Shown: positions 8,522 through 18,500, counted from the stretch's first letter. The stretch is DNA of 52,528 nt from Phycisphaeraceae bacterium (GCA_028284925.1 JANQQT010000026.1:1-52528), one strand, 5' to 3'. Notes: a model not told the origin generated them from the sequence alone. Made by a program: numbers and translations.

Positions 8522-11500
8522 ATGCGTCATCGTCGCAGCATGATCGGGCATGAACTACGTCAACGCCTCGCCATACTCAGCCGGCACATCAACGTCCGTT
8601 CAGAAAACACCACTCACAGCCCAGTATCAGGCATTTCTGACAAAGTTGAGGATCGGCTGGCCCGGATCGTCGGTCCCCAACAAGCCGAACTTCTCGAACC
8701 GCGCGTCCTCCTCTCCGGCACACATACTCTTCTCATCACTGAAATGCTGGCCCGAAATGATTCCATCATCGCCGATGAGGACGGTCAATTCTCCGACTAT
8801 ATCGAAATCTACAACCCCGGCCTGTCCACCGTCAATCTGGACGGCTGGTCCCTCACCGATAATGCCGATTCCCTCGATAAATGGACATTTCCGGCTGTTT
8901 CGCTAGATCCGGGTGAGTTTTTGGTCGTGTTTGCTTCAAACAAGAATCGCACCAATCCGGCGAGTGAGCTGCATACGAATTTCAAACTCGACGGCGACGG
9001 CGAGTATCTAGCCCTTGTAGAGGGGGACGGATCCACGATTGCACATGAATATTCACCCAATTTCCCCAATCAGCCTGAGGATGTCTCCTACGGCTTGAGT
9101 TTTGAGGGTGAATCCCTGATCGATCCGGAGGCAACGACTCAATACCTAGTGCCCACCGACAATTCTCTCAGGACCAATTGGACACAGCCCGGGTTTACTC
9201 CCGGACCTGAATGGAAGTCTGGCGCAATGGGTATCGGATTTGGCCTACAGGGCGCGGCAAGTACTCATATCTCCACAGATATCAGCAGTGATATGGACGG
9301 GGTGAACAGCTCCGCATACATGCGACTTCCTTTCAACGTATCCAACCCCGCGGCGTTCAATTCATTAGAGTTGGATCTGACCTACGATGACGGTTATGCC
9401 GCCTATCTGAATGGGACGCTTGTCGCCAGCAAGAACGTGCCGGGAACACTTGCCTTTGATTCGGCCGCAACGCAGTCAATCGAAGTTCCCGTAACAATCA
9501 CAGAGGCGGACTTTGATTCACCTGACACGTTATCGACCATCACACAGCACGTTGCGGGCGTTGCAGCAACCACGCTTGAGAATGGTCCAACGGGTGATTA
9601 TCTGCGCCTGGTCCATGATGGAGCTAACAATAGCCAAAACGGCATCGCGTTTGATCGTGTGTTTGAGGGGGCAGCACAACGGATTACGGCGGACTTTGAC
9701 TATCGCGCCTTTTCCAATAATGGAGCTCCCGCTGACGGGTTTGCCTTCATTCTGCTTCCTACTCAGGGACAATTCGGTGTGGGTGGACCCGGCACGACAG
9801 GCGCAATTCAGGTAGAACAACAAGGACTTGCCGGGGCATTAACCGTCGGTTTCGATGTTCACCCTGCTCCCGGAACCAATACCGTTAATCTCACCTGGAA
9901 CGGTTCGATCATCCAAAGTTCTCTCATCTCAACAGGAACATTCGACATTGACGACGGCCAATGGCACCACGTCAACATTGACGTCGAGGCTGTCGACGGA
10001 GGCGCTAACGTCACAGTGACTATCGTGCCCAATGTGCATGGGGCTCCGGGAACGCCGTTTGTAGTGCCTGATATGGATAGTCGATTTGTCCCCGGTTTCA
10101 CACCCTATGAGTCGCGTGTGGAATTCGGCGGACGAACGGGCGGATTGAACATGACGGTTGATCTGGACAACATCAATGTTGCATACCAGGCATCGGCGGC
10201 CGCGGTCCCCACCGATACCATTGACTTAACCGGTGACCTTGGCTTATTGCAGACGGGGTCGAACGTTCTTGCGATCCATGGGCTGAACGTCTCGGATACG
10301 GACAGTGATTTTGTGATCGATGCCTCCTTGCGAGCAGGTGGCGGCGAATTGGTTCAGGTGGACAAGGAACGCTTCTTCACGACGCCGACACCCGGAGCAG
10401 TGAACGACTCCGGCGAGCCAGCGCCTTCGCTTGCGCCAACAATATCGATCGGTAGTCAAACATTCGAGGGAAGTTTTCAGGTTGAAATTGACGGTCCAAG
10501 CAATGATGCCGAGGTTTACTACACAACAAACGGATCTTTGCCAACATTGAATTCGACGTTGTATGCGGGGCCGATCACCATTACGAGTACGACGCAACTG
10601 CGGGCGCGGGCGATTGAACCGGGATTCAGTCTCAGTGAAGCGGTGAGCGAAGTTTACATCCAGCGCAATACGAATGTGAACGATTTCTCGAGTGATCTGC
10701 CGGTGATCGTGTTGGAGACATTTGGCCAGGTGACTAACAACATTCAGGCCGTCCCTCAGAACGGCCAGATGTTTGCGCAATGGATGATGTTCGAGCCGGA
10801 TGAGGTGACGGGACGAACCACTCTTAATTCGGAACCGACATTATCGACACGTGCCGGCTTTAAGATTCGAGGGTCGAGTTCGGCAGGACGACCAAAGCCG
10901 AGCTTTACGATTGAGGCATGGGATCAGGTGAATGACGATAAAGACATCATGCCTCTGGGTATGCCGGAAGAGTCAGATTGGATTTTGTACGCGGCGTACA
11001 ACTTTGATCTGGCGATGTTGCGGAATACCTTTGCTTATGAATTATCCAATCAGGTAGGACGTTATGCGGTTCGTACAAGATTCGTAGAGTTGTACGTCAA
11101 CCGTTCGGACAACGGGGCTCAACTTCACGACAACGATTACATGGGTGTCTACGTCCTGATGGAGAAAATCAAGGTAGGTGACGATCGGGTTGATATTACG
11201 AAGCTCGAACCTCAGGACAACGCCGAGCCGGATGTAAACGGGGGATACGCCCTGAAGATTGACCGGGCAGATCCGGGCGATGCAGGATTCGGGGCAGGCG
11301 GTCAGACAATTCGATTTGTCGATCCGAAAGAAGAGGAAGTGACGCCCCAACAGCGTTCCTATATTTCGGGCTTCATCAATGACATGGCGGCATCGTTGAA
11401 CGATCCGAGTCCCGCAACGGGTTATCCGCAATTCATAGATGAGATGTCATGGGTGGATCACCACATTTTGAACGTAATTACCATGAACGTCGACGCGTTG

Positions 11501-14500
11501 CGATTGAGTACGTACTTCTACAAGGATCGCGGCGGCAAGTTGGAGTTTGGCCCAATTTGGGATTTTGATCGGTCAATGGAATCTACTGACGGTCGTGATA
11601 ACAACCCACGGTCGTGGCGAGGTACGGGCGACGCGACGGACTTTTTCAATTATCCATGGTGGAATCAGTTGTTTGATGCACCGACAGGGGGTGGACCGAA
11701 TTTCTCGGCAACGGAGTTTGGTCAGCTATGGGCGGATCGATGGGGAGAATTGAGAGAAGGCGTGCTGTCAAACGAAAACCTTGAGGCGATTGTTGATTCG
11801 CAAGCCGCAGAGATTCGTGAAGCGCAGGTACGCAATTACATGCGTTGGTCCAATCTCAACCCGCGAGGCGGCTGGGAAAACGAACTGAACATTATGAAAA
11901 ACTGGCTCACTGATCGGGCTGACTGGATTGACGATCAGATTCTGGATGCGCCTTCGATCGACAATGCCGGCGGCGCGATCAGCGGTCCTACGCCGGTTAA
12001 TCTGACGGCCCCTGCCGGGACTATTTACTATACGACTAACGGAACTGATCCACGTGGACAAATCGGCGGCCAAGAAGTGATATCCACGACAGAATTGGTT
12101 GACCGAGATGACGCCAAAACCTGGATTGTACCGTCGAATGGAAATGACGGAACCAACTGGACTCTGGTCGGTTTCAACGACGGCAGCTGGAACTCAGGTG
12201 ACGAAGGCGGAATTGGTTATGATGACAACCCTACATACGACACGTTTATTGGTACAGGCCTTGACGTGACAGCAGCGATGGATGGCGTGAGTACATCGGC
12301 GTACATGCGTATTCCGTTTACGGTCTCAGCAGGCAGTCTTAACGGAATCAATCAGATGACACTCAAGATGCAGGCGGATGACGGGTTCGTCGCGTATCTC
12401 AACGGTGTCGAAATCGCTCGACTAAATGCTCCGGGCAGCGTCAATTCACCCCCTGCATTTAACGCCGCGGCCAACGGAAATAACCCGGACGGAACAGCGG
12501 TCTCGTTCGTAACCCACAACGTTACCTCATTCATATCCGAGCTTCAGGAAGGAAACAATATCCTTGCCATACATGGGTTAAATGACGGCCTTGGCAGCTC
12601 GGATTTTCTAAGCAATGCGGAACTCGAAATCGCTGAGATTCTTGAAATCGGAGACGAAGGCCTAAGCCCTGATGCGATTGAGTATACAGGGACGTTAACG
12701 ATCAACCAGAATGTCAACCTCGTGGCGCGCGCCTTTGATGGATTGAACTGGTCGCCTCCTATTCGAGCAGATTTCTATGAGGACAATCTGGAGAATGTTG
12801 TAATCAGTGAGATCAACTACCATCCACAGGATCCGACGGCAGATGAACTGCTTATTGATGCGACATTCGAGGATGGGGATTTTGAGTTTGTTGAATTGCA
12901 CAACCCCACAGATGAAGTGATCGAACTTTCAGGATTGCAATTTACGAACGGTATCCGTTTTGAATTGAAGGGCGTCCAGGCTGAGACGTTGTTGGGAACG
13001 AACTTCGGCACCAATGCAGGCGGATTTGTTTATAGCGATGATCCATTCACCGGAACGAATAATCCGGGATTTGCGGACGGCGTACTGGACGCAAATGCAG
13101 GGAATGGTGGTGACCCGGCTGTACTGTTTGACGGAACGGACGATCGTATTCTGGTCGGGAATAAGGCCGAGTTGAACTTCGATGATTCGGATGCATTTTC
13201 CATCTCGGCATGGATTAAGACGGACACGCCGAATCGGGACATTATTTCGAAGATGGAGTTGGGTACGGATGACCTGAAGGGTTGGCGACTGGGACTGAAT
13301 GCCGATGGTCAGGTGGAGTTCAGGTTTATTTCGGATGCCGACTTTGAGCCAGTTGCGGGGTTGCTTTTCCCTCGCGTTATCCATGTCGCGGCAGACACCA
13401 CATCATTGGCTGACGGACAATTTCACCACGTGGTCATGACCTATTCGGGGGCGGGGAATAGTGCCAGCGTAGGGTTCTTTGTCGATGGCGTTGCGATCGG
13501 CAATTTCATCATACCCACAGGGAATATCAGCATCACAGGTCAGGATCCAACGTCAAGCGAACCTGTACTCATCGGTGCGTATGGAACAACACGACACTTT
13601 GACGGAGTGATTGACGAATTGGCGGTATTGAATGGAATCGTCAGTTCTCAGGAAGCATCCAGACTATTCACCGACATCACTTCGGGTGATAACTATACAA
13701 CCCGAATATTGGGACTGGATCCGATCGCGTATTGGAAACTAAGCGAAAATCCCGGTGCAACAACTGCTGCGGACGAGACAGGCAATCATGATGGCACTTA
13801 TGAAAACTTTGCGGGCAGCGCATTTGGTCAGCCAGGTGTGGTTTCGGATGGGGCGTTGACGATTGATCTTGGCCCGGGTGATACTGGAGGCCCGACGAGC
13901 GGCGGCTGGAGCCAGACGTTCGATCTATTGAATAACGAGACCGTGGAATTGGAATTCGACTACCGCATGGTTTTGGGAGAAGGGTTTGAGGCGAATGAGT
14001 TTGCACAGTTCATTGTTGAGATTGACGGCGTGCGACTTGGTGGCGATGTCGATGGTTCAGTGCTTCAGGTCTCGGGCAATGGGGATGGTGGTGGTGCGGA
14101 TGATACCGGTTGGCTTAGTGCCCAGTTCTCTACTGCATTGAGCGCCGGCACGCACACGCTGACCATTGGTATTTTCAACAATCAGGCGGATTCACCGGAC
14201 GAATCGGTACAAGCGTTCATCGATAATCTTTCTCTACAAACCTTGCCTAATAGCCCGAGGCTGCAGCCGGGCGAGAGTGCTGTGGTTGTCGCAAACGCCT
14301 CGGCGTTCGGGGCGCGATACGGACTGGGGACAGCGGCTATTCTGGGTGAGTTCGAGGGCTCGCTGGATAACGGCGGCGAACAGATCGTGTTATCGTTCGG
14401 TGCTAACACCCCTTTGATTGATTTCGAGTATGACGATGACGGCAGTTGGCCGGGCCGGTCGGATGGTAGCGGGTCGACGCTCGAATTGGTCGATGTGAAT

Positions 14501-16543
14501 GGTATTCCGGCAGCAGGGATTGCCAGAACAGACCATCTGGAGACCAGTGGTAACTGGAGGTCAAGCAGCGAATATGGAGGGACTCCCGGTTCACTTGGGA
14601 TTGGCGCCCGTAGAGATGTTGTCGTCAACGAAGTGCTGCCCCATACGGATCTCCCGTCTTTGGATACGATTGAGTTGCACAATACAACCGGTGCGCCCAT
14701 TGACATTAGCGGTTGGTTCCTTAGTGACTCGAAAAATGACTATCGAAAATTCGAGATTCCGAGCGGGACGATCGTTCCTGCCGGTGGATACATCTTGTTT
14801 GACGAAAGTGACTTCAATAGCTCGGGCGGTGTGGATCCAAAGGATTTCGCCCTCAACGGTGCGCATGGGGATGATGTGTGGCTCTTGGAAGCAGATGGGA
14901 GTGGGAATCTGCTGAGCTTTGTTGATCACATTGAATTTGACGCGGCGGCTAACGGTGAGTCGATTGGAAGGTGGCCGAACGCTACCGGTATTCTGTATCC
15001 TCAAGCTTCAACAAGTCTTGGTTCCGCCAACACCGGTCCACGAATCGGCCCGCTGATTATCAGTGAAATTCATTACCATCCTCAGGCACCGACGGCACAG
15101 GAACTGGCAATTGATCCAAGTCTGGAGACGTCGGATTTTGAGTTTGTGGAGATTTACAATCCTCTAGGGGTCGCGGTTGACTTAACGGATTGGCGCATTC
15201 GCGGCGGTGTGGATTATGATTTTGATGACGGCCAAATGATTCAGGCAGGTCAGGCGTTGACGATCATCAAGTTCAACCCGACCAATCCTGAAAATACGAA
15301 TCGATTGACGGCCTTCAGGACGCGATACGGGATTGACGCAGCAACTCCATTGCTGGGCGGGTATAGCGGGCAACTGGATAATGGAGGTGAGCGTGTTACG
15401 TTGCAACGCCCGGATGCTCCGCCGCTTGATGAACCTGATTTCATTCCTCGTTTGATTGAGGATCGTGTGATTTACGATGACGTTTCGCCGTGGCCGGAGA
15501 GTGCAGATGGCACAGGCGATTCGATTAGTCGTGTGGCATCGAATTCATTCGGCAGTTTCGGTTCGAGCTGGGATGGTGAAGTGCCGACTCCGGGCACTGC
15601 AACGTTTGGCGGAGGCGGGACGCCAGAGGTGGACGTGCATCTTGTGCCGCGACTTGTACCGACGAATGGGGACACGTCAGGCGTGTTGCCGTTTGAGGAT
15701 AGCCCTGGTCCCGATTTCTGGGTACGTGAAGGCCGAATGTTTAACCTCGAAATATGGGTCAAAGTGGATCAGGCGTTTGATACGTTTACCGGCGGTTCGG
15801 TTCGTGTGACATATGATTCTTCTGTCGTTCAGCCGGTAAGTGTGGATCATGGCGGCGTATTCGATGGAGCCAATCCTGTTGAAACAATTGATTTGGGATC
15901 AAGCTTCGTGGAACTGGGCGGTGACGTAAGTCAGGCTGGTCTTGGAGCAACGGAATTTGTTAAGCTCGGGACCATTCTGTTTACAGGAAAGGGTGACATT
16001 GATCCTACGTTGAGTGAGTTTGGGCCATTTTCGATGGGATTCGTTCCAGATGCCGGGCCTTCACCGTTTATGCTTGCGGGGAATGGACCGAGCGGCACGG
16101 ATATTAAGCCGGCGCCGGATGCGACGGTGCGTGCTGTTCCTTATGATTTTGACAACAATGATGTGGTCAATTTTGCTGATCTCGGGTTTTTCCTCGGTGC
16201 GCTGGGCGAAACGCCGGGTGGTTCGCAACCACCGTTTAGTGACTGGGCGGACTTCAACGGTGACAATATTGTGGATGGCGATGATCAGGACCTGATCGTC
16301 AACGCATTTGGAAAGTCGATCACTGATCCGACACTAGTAATTGACAATGATGCTCCGACAGAAGGCGTAGGCGACGGCGGTGGTGGCTCGATCGCAGCAT
16401 TGCTTGCTGCCGCGTTGCTGGATCCCGTGGACACAATAGGCGGCGCTGACGGATTGAACGAGGACGATGAAGAGGAAGCTGTAACCGCCGATGGAGACGG
16501 TGGTGTCAATGTTCTGGCCGAGGCTGAAGGGATCGGCGTGTGA
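8522..16543 (+). CDS. Giant surface protein: LEPR motif, lamin-tail, CotH, lectin-like, cohesin-like and dockerin domains
   Basis: 2,673 residues; ATG at 8522 with GGAGGA five bases upstream. Order by residue: LLEPRVLLSG (about 57-66, planctomycete N-terminal motif); lamin-tail domain (71-190); jelly-roll-like domain A (200-325 and 560-620), split by a lectin-like domain (334-556); chitobiase-C-like domain (638-717); CotH kinase-like domain (720-1130), including KIRGSSSAGRPKPSF and WDFDRSMESTDGRD; second chitobiase-C-like domain split by jelly-roll-like domain B (1190-1373); second lamin-tail domain, split by a LamG/concanavalin-like domain and another beta-sandwich (about 1500-1910); two further lamin-tail domains (2033-2330); cohesin-like domain (2370-2537); dockerin with two Ca-binding loops, DFDNNDVVNFAD and DFNGDNIVDGDD (2539-2603); acidic tail. 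A role in attachment, carbohydrate binding or matrix building is inferred. Whether CotH is an active kinase is unknown. Confidence 0.93.
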   Translation: MRHRRSMIGHELRQRLAILSRHINVRSENTTHSPVSGISDKVEDRLARIVGPQQAELLEPRVLLSGTHTLLITEMLARNDSIIADEDGQFSDYIEIYNPGLSTVNLDGWSLTDNADSLDKWTFPAVSLDPGEFLVVFASNKNRTNPASELHTNFKLDGDGEYLALVEGDGSTIAHEYSPNFPNQPEDVSYGLSFEGESLIDPEATTQYLVPTDNSLRTNWTQPGFTPGPEWKSGAMGIGFGLQGAASTHISTDISSDMDGVNSSAYMRLPFNVSNPAAFNSLELDLTYDDGYAAYLNGTLVASKNVPGTLAFDSAATQSIEVPVTITEADFDSPDTLSTITQHVAGVAATTLENGPTGDYLRLVHDGANNSQNGIAFDRVFEGAAQRITADFDYRAFSNNGAPADGFAFILLPTQGQFGVGGPGTTGAIQVEQQGLAGALTVGFDVHPAPGTNTVNLTWNGSIIQSSLISTGTFDIDDGQWHHVNIDVEAVDGGANVTVTIVPNVHGAPGTPFVVPDMDSRFVPGFTPYESRVEFGGRTGGLNMTVDLDNINVAYQASAAAVPTDTIDLTGDLGLLQTGSNVLAIHGLNVSDTDSDFVIDASLRAGGGELVQVDKERFFTTPTPGAVNDSGEPAPSLAPTISIGSQTFEGSFQVEIDGPSNDAEVYYTTNGSLPTLNSTLYAGPITITSTTQLRARAIEPGFSLSEAVSEVYIQRNTNVNDFSSDLPVIVLETFGQVTNNIQAVPQNGQMFAQWMMFEPDEVTGRTTLNSEPTLSTRAGFKIRGSSSAGRPKPSFTIEAWDQVNDDKDIMPLGMPEESDWILYAAYNFDLAMLRNTFAYELSNQVGRYAVRTRFVELYVNRSDNGAQLHDNDYMGVYVLMEKIKVGDDRVDITKLEPQDNAEPDVNGGYALKIDRADPGDAGFGAGGQTIRFVDPKEEEVTPQQRSYISGFINDMAASLNDPSPATGYPQFIDEMSWVDHHILNVITMNVDALRLSTYFYKDRGGKLEFGPIWDFDRSMESTDGRDNNPRSWRGTGDATDFFNYPWWNQLFDAPTGGGPNFSATEFGQLWADRWGELREGVLSNENLEAIVDSQAAEIREAQVRNYMRWSNLNPRGGWENELNIMKNWLTDRADWIDDQILDAPSIDNAGGAISGPTPVNLTAPAGTIYYTTNGTDPRGQIGGQEVISTTELVDRDDAKTWIVPSNGNDGTNWTLVGFNDGSWNSGDEGGIGYDDNPTYDTFIGTGLDVTAAMDGVSTSAYMRIPFTVSAGSLNGINQMTLKMQADDGFVAYLNGVEIARLNAPGSVNSPPAFNAAANGNNPDGTAVSFVTHNVTSFISELQEGNNILAIHGLNDGLGSSDFLSNAELEIAEILEIGDEGLSPDAIEYTGTLTINQNVNLVARAFDGLNWSPPIRADFYEDNLENVVISEINYHPQDPTADELLIDATFEDGDFEFVELHNPTDEVIELSGLQFTNGIRFELKGVQAETLLGTNFGTNAGGFVYSDDPFTGTNNPGFADGVLDANAGNGGDPAVLFDGTDDRILVGNKAELNFDDSDAFSISAWIKTDTPNRDIISKMELGTDDLKGWRLGLNADGQVEFRFISDADFEPVAGLLFPRVIHVAADTTSLADGQFHHVVMTYSGAGNSASVGFFVDGVAIGNFIIPTGNISITGQDPTSSEPVLIGAYGTTRHFDGVIDELAVLNGIVSSQEASRLFTDITSGDNYTTRILGLDPIAYWKLSENPGATTAADETGNHDGTYENFAGSAFGQPGVVSDGALTIDLGPGDTGGPTSGGWSQTFDLLNNETVELEFDYRMVLGEGFEANEFAQFIVEIDGVRLGGDVDGSVLQVSGNGDGGGADDTGWLSAQFSTALSAGTHTLTIGIFNNQADSPDESVQAFIDNLSLQTLPNSPRLQPGESAVVVANASAFGARYGLGTAAILGEFEGSLDNGGEQIVLSFGANTPLIDFEYDDDGSWPGRSDGSGSTLELVDVNGIPAAGIARTDHLETSGNWRSSSEYGGTPGSLGIGARRDVVVNEVLPHTDLPSLDTIELHNTTGAPIDISGWFLSDSKNDYRKFEIPSGTIVPAGGYILFDESDFNSSGGVDPKDFALNGAHGDDVWLLEADGSGNLLSFVDHIEFDAAANGESIGRWPNATGILYPQASTSLGSANTGPRIGPLIISEIHYHPQAPTAQELAIDPSLETSDFEFVEIYNPLGVAVDLTDWRIRGGVDYDFDDGQMIQAGQALTIIKFNPTNPENTNRLTAFRTRYGIDAATPLLGGYSGQLDNGGERVTLQRPDAPPLDEPDFIPRLIEDRVIYDDVSPWPESADGTGDSISRVASNSFGSFGSSWDGEVPTPGTATFGGGGTPEVDVHLVPRLVPTNGDTSGVLPFEDSPGPDFWVREGRMFNLEIWVKVDQAFDTFTGGSVRVTYDSSVVQPVSVDHGGVFDGANPVETIDLGSSFVELGGDVSQAGLGATEFVKLGTILFTGKGDIDPTLSEFGPFSMGFVPDAGPSPFMLAGNGPSGTDIKPAPDATVRAVPYDFDNNDVVNFADLGFFLGALGETPGGSQPPFSDWADFNGDNIVDGDDQDLIVNAFGKSITDPTLVIDNDAPTEGVGDGGGGSIAALLAAALLDPVDTIGGADGLNEDDEEEAVTADGDGGVNVLAEAEGIGV

Positions 16544-16567
16544 AGGATTTGTGAGATTGCTTAAATG

Positions 16568-16607
16568 AAGCGAAGGTCGCGTTAACACACGCGACCTTCG
16601 CTTTTTT
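16568..16607 (+). terminator. Strong intrinsic terminator of the giant gene
   Basis: GCGAAGGTCGCG (16570-16581) pairs perfectly with CGCGACCTTCGC (16590-16601) around an eight-base loop. Two A-T pairs extend the stem, and a T-run follows (16602-16607). It starts 25 bp after the giant gene's stop. The facing gene at 16638 may use it from the other side. Confidence 0.93.
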
Positions 16608-16637
16608 ATGGCTTAGATAGGGTCCAAATGTGGATGG

Positions 16638-18407
16638 TCAGATACGTTGGATATTCACACCTTGCGTGCCGGATTCGAACCAGGAATAAAGGAGTTGGCC
16701 ATTAGGCATAACTTGGCCGCGTGCCCATCGACCGCCGCCTGACGCAAGCGTGTCGAACGCCCATGCGCCTGGCGCCCCCGTACCGGAGGCGCGAACCAGA
16801 GCATTCGTTGACTTGTTAAAGAAGAGGATGTTAGCCTGATTATTCTGATAGAAAAGCGTGGTGTACAGTCCTTGCGAACGCTTCTGTGCGACAGGCTGCG
16901 TTTGCCAGTTCCCGTTGATAAAACGGGCGAATTTCAGGTCTGCGTTATGAGCATCGTAATAGCTAACGGCAGGTGTACCGTCCGAGGCAAAGACGAGTGA
17001 CGTAAACCCGCCGCCGCCAAGCGTGGGATCGATGGTATTAATATTCCATCCGCCTGCCCCGTCCTGTTCGGCATACCGAAAACGACCATCGGAAGTGTTT
17101 TCGTAAGCAACTGCCCAGCGACCTGTGATATCATTCCATTGAAGCGAGGCATAACGACCCACATCATCCTGCGTCTCGACTTCCGTAATGATCCACGACA
17201 CTCCCTGTTTCTGTGCAAAGAGTAGATTGCCCTGGGACTTATTGTAATAAGCAACATTGGGATGGTTCGCTGTATCAAACTGAAGTGAAGGGTAAAGGCC
17301 AACTGTTCTACGCGTCTGCACAGCTTCAACCGTCCATGATGTTCCGTTGAAGTGAGCGTATTTCAGGTCGCCATTGAATGCATCGTAGTAGGCGACGCCG
17401 GGCGATCCGTTGGCGTCGAGCGCCATGTTAACGTAAATGCCGACCTCTTGGCTTTGGTCGTCAATGATGGTCGATGCAGACCATCCGGATGCAGGGTTGT
17501 GTGTTGCATACTTGAGCGCCCCATCATTAATATCGTGATAAGCAACATGGACCACACCGTTCTGATCGGTCGCGATTCCATTGCTCAACCCACCGGGCAG
17601 GAACTGGTCGGCAACGGGCATCGGGAGGTTACTGGTCGATGTCAACTCGAAAGACGCATTGGAGTCGGTAACCGTCACCTCGCCGAAGATCGTTCTTGTG
17701 AATGTCGAAGATTCAACTGTCTTAATCAGACCGATATCCTTGGCGTAGTAAAGGTCTTCGGTGGTCTGCCTGACCTCTGTACCACCGAGGAATTGAGCAT
17801 CATCGGTTCTGTTGTAAAGGATATGGACGACATCTTCGAATGTGCCGGCAGGTACAGTCAGTGGGCCGTGCGATAATATCTGAAAGGATCCGGAAATATC
17901 TCCTTCAAATTCCGTTCCATCCCTATCACCTGCCGTAATCTCACCTTCAAATTCCCCGTTGAAGTTGTAAGTGCGGCCAACTTCAACGATGGACGGCAAC
18001 AGGTTGATCGGAGGATTGATGTCGCTGAATCCCGCTCCGTCCGGTTCAACCTCCTCCTGGCGATGCTGATGAAGTCCACTGTCATCAAGGTGGTAGAAAA
18101 ATGTATCCTGGAAACTGGGGTCCGAGGGAAACGTCGAAATCAACGGAAAACTTGTGCTTCCGTGAAGTGACGTGGCTGCGCCAACTGTATCCACTCGCGT
18201 GGCCGACTCTCCATCCTCGGTACCGGTGTAGCTCCACGTAGCACCGGGTGAAAGCGGTGTAAAATATGCACCGACAGGGATCATCTCACCAGTCAGCAGC
18301 GTTCGCTCTTCGAGAAATTCGAACTGAGGGGAATTAGTAAGCGTTTGTGGCATCCGGGCGCGCACCTTTTTCTTAAGACGCCTGATGTATCGCCAGAGGG
18401 TGTTCAT
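16638..18407 (-). CDS. Exported beta-propeller protein with LEPR-like motif
   Basis: 589 residues from the ATG at 18407. An in-frame TTG at 18425 is less likely. The N-terminus is Arg/Lys-rich (LWRYIRRLKKKVRARM) and leads to FLEERTLLTG, a variant of the planctomycete LEPR-type motif also seen in the giant protein. Residues about 40-260 form a beta-rich domain (VGAYFTPLSPGATWSYTG, LTVPAGTFEDVVHI). From about 272 to the end there are six full repeats of about 48 residues and a shorter seventh, with cores such as VAYHDINDGALKYA, VAYYDAFNGDLKYA and VSYYDAHNADLKFA. This suggests a seven-bladed propeller. It converges on the giant gene. A cell-surface binding role is inferred; the substrate is unknown. 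Confidence 0.85.
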   Translation of the reverse strand: MNTLWRYIRRLKKKVRARMPQTLTNSPQFEFLEERTLLTGEMIPVGAYFTPLSPGATWSYTGTEDGESATRVDTVGAATSLHGSTSFPLISTFPSDPSFQDTFFYHLDDSGLHQHRQEEVEPDGAGFSDINPPINLLPSIVEVGRTYNFNGEFEGEITAGDRDGTEFEGDISGSFQILSHGPLTVPAGTFEDVVHILYNRTDDAQFLGGTEVRQTTEDLYYAKDIGLIKTVESSTFTRTIFGEVTVTDSNASFELTSTSNLPMPVADQFLPGGLSNGIATDQNGVVHVAYHDINDGALKYATHNPASGWSASTIIDDQSQEVGIYVNMALDANGSPGVAYYDAFNGDLKYAHFNGTSWTVEAVQTRRTVGLYPSLQFDTANHPNVAYYNKSQGNLLFAQKQGVSWIITEVETQDDVGRYASLQWNDITGRWAVAYENTSDGRFRYAEQDGAGGWNINTIDPTLGGGGFTSLVFASDGTPAVSYYDAHNADLKFARFINGNWQTQPVAQKRSQGLYTTLFYQNNQANILFFNKSTNALVRASGTGAPGAWAFDTLASGGGRWARGQVMPNGQLLYSWFESGTQGVNIQRI

Positions 18408-18500
18408 AGGTAGACCGTCCTTCAAAAACTAACCGTATCCTCATATTGTACCAGAGGCTACCGCAATGTGTTAATACCGACTCGAAACCCATGTAGCAGG

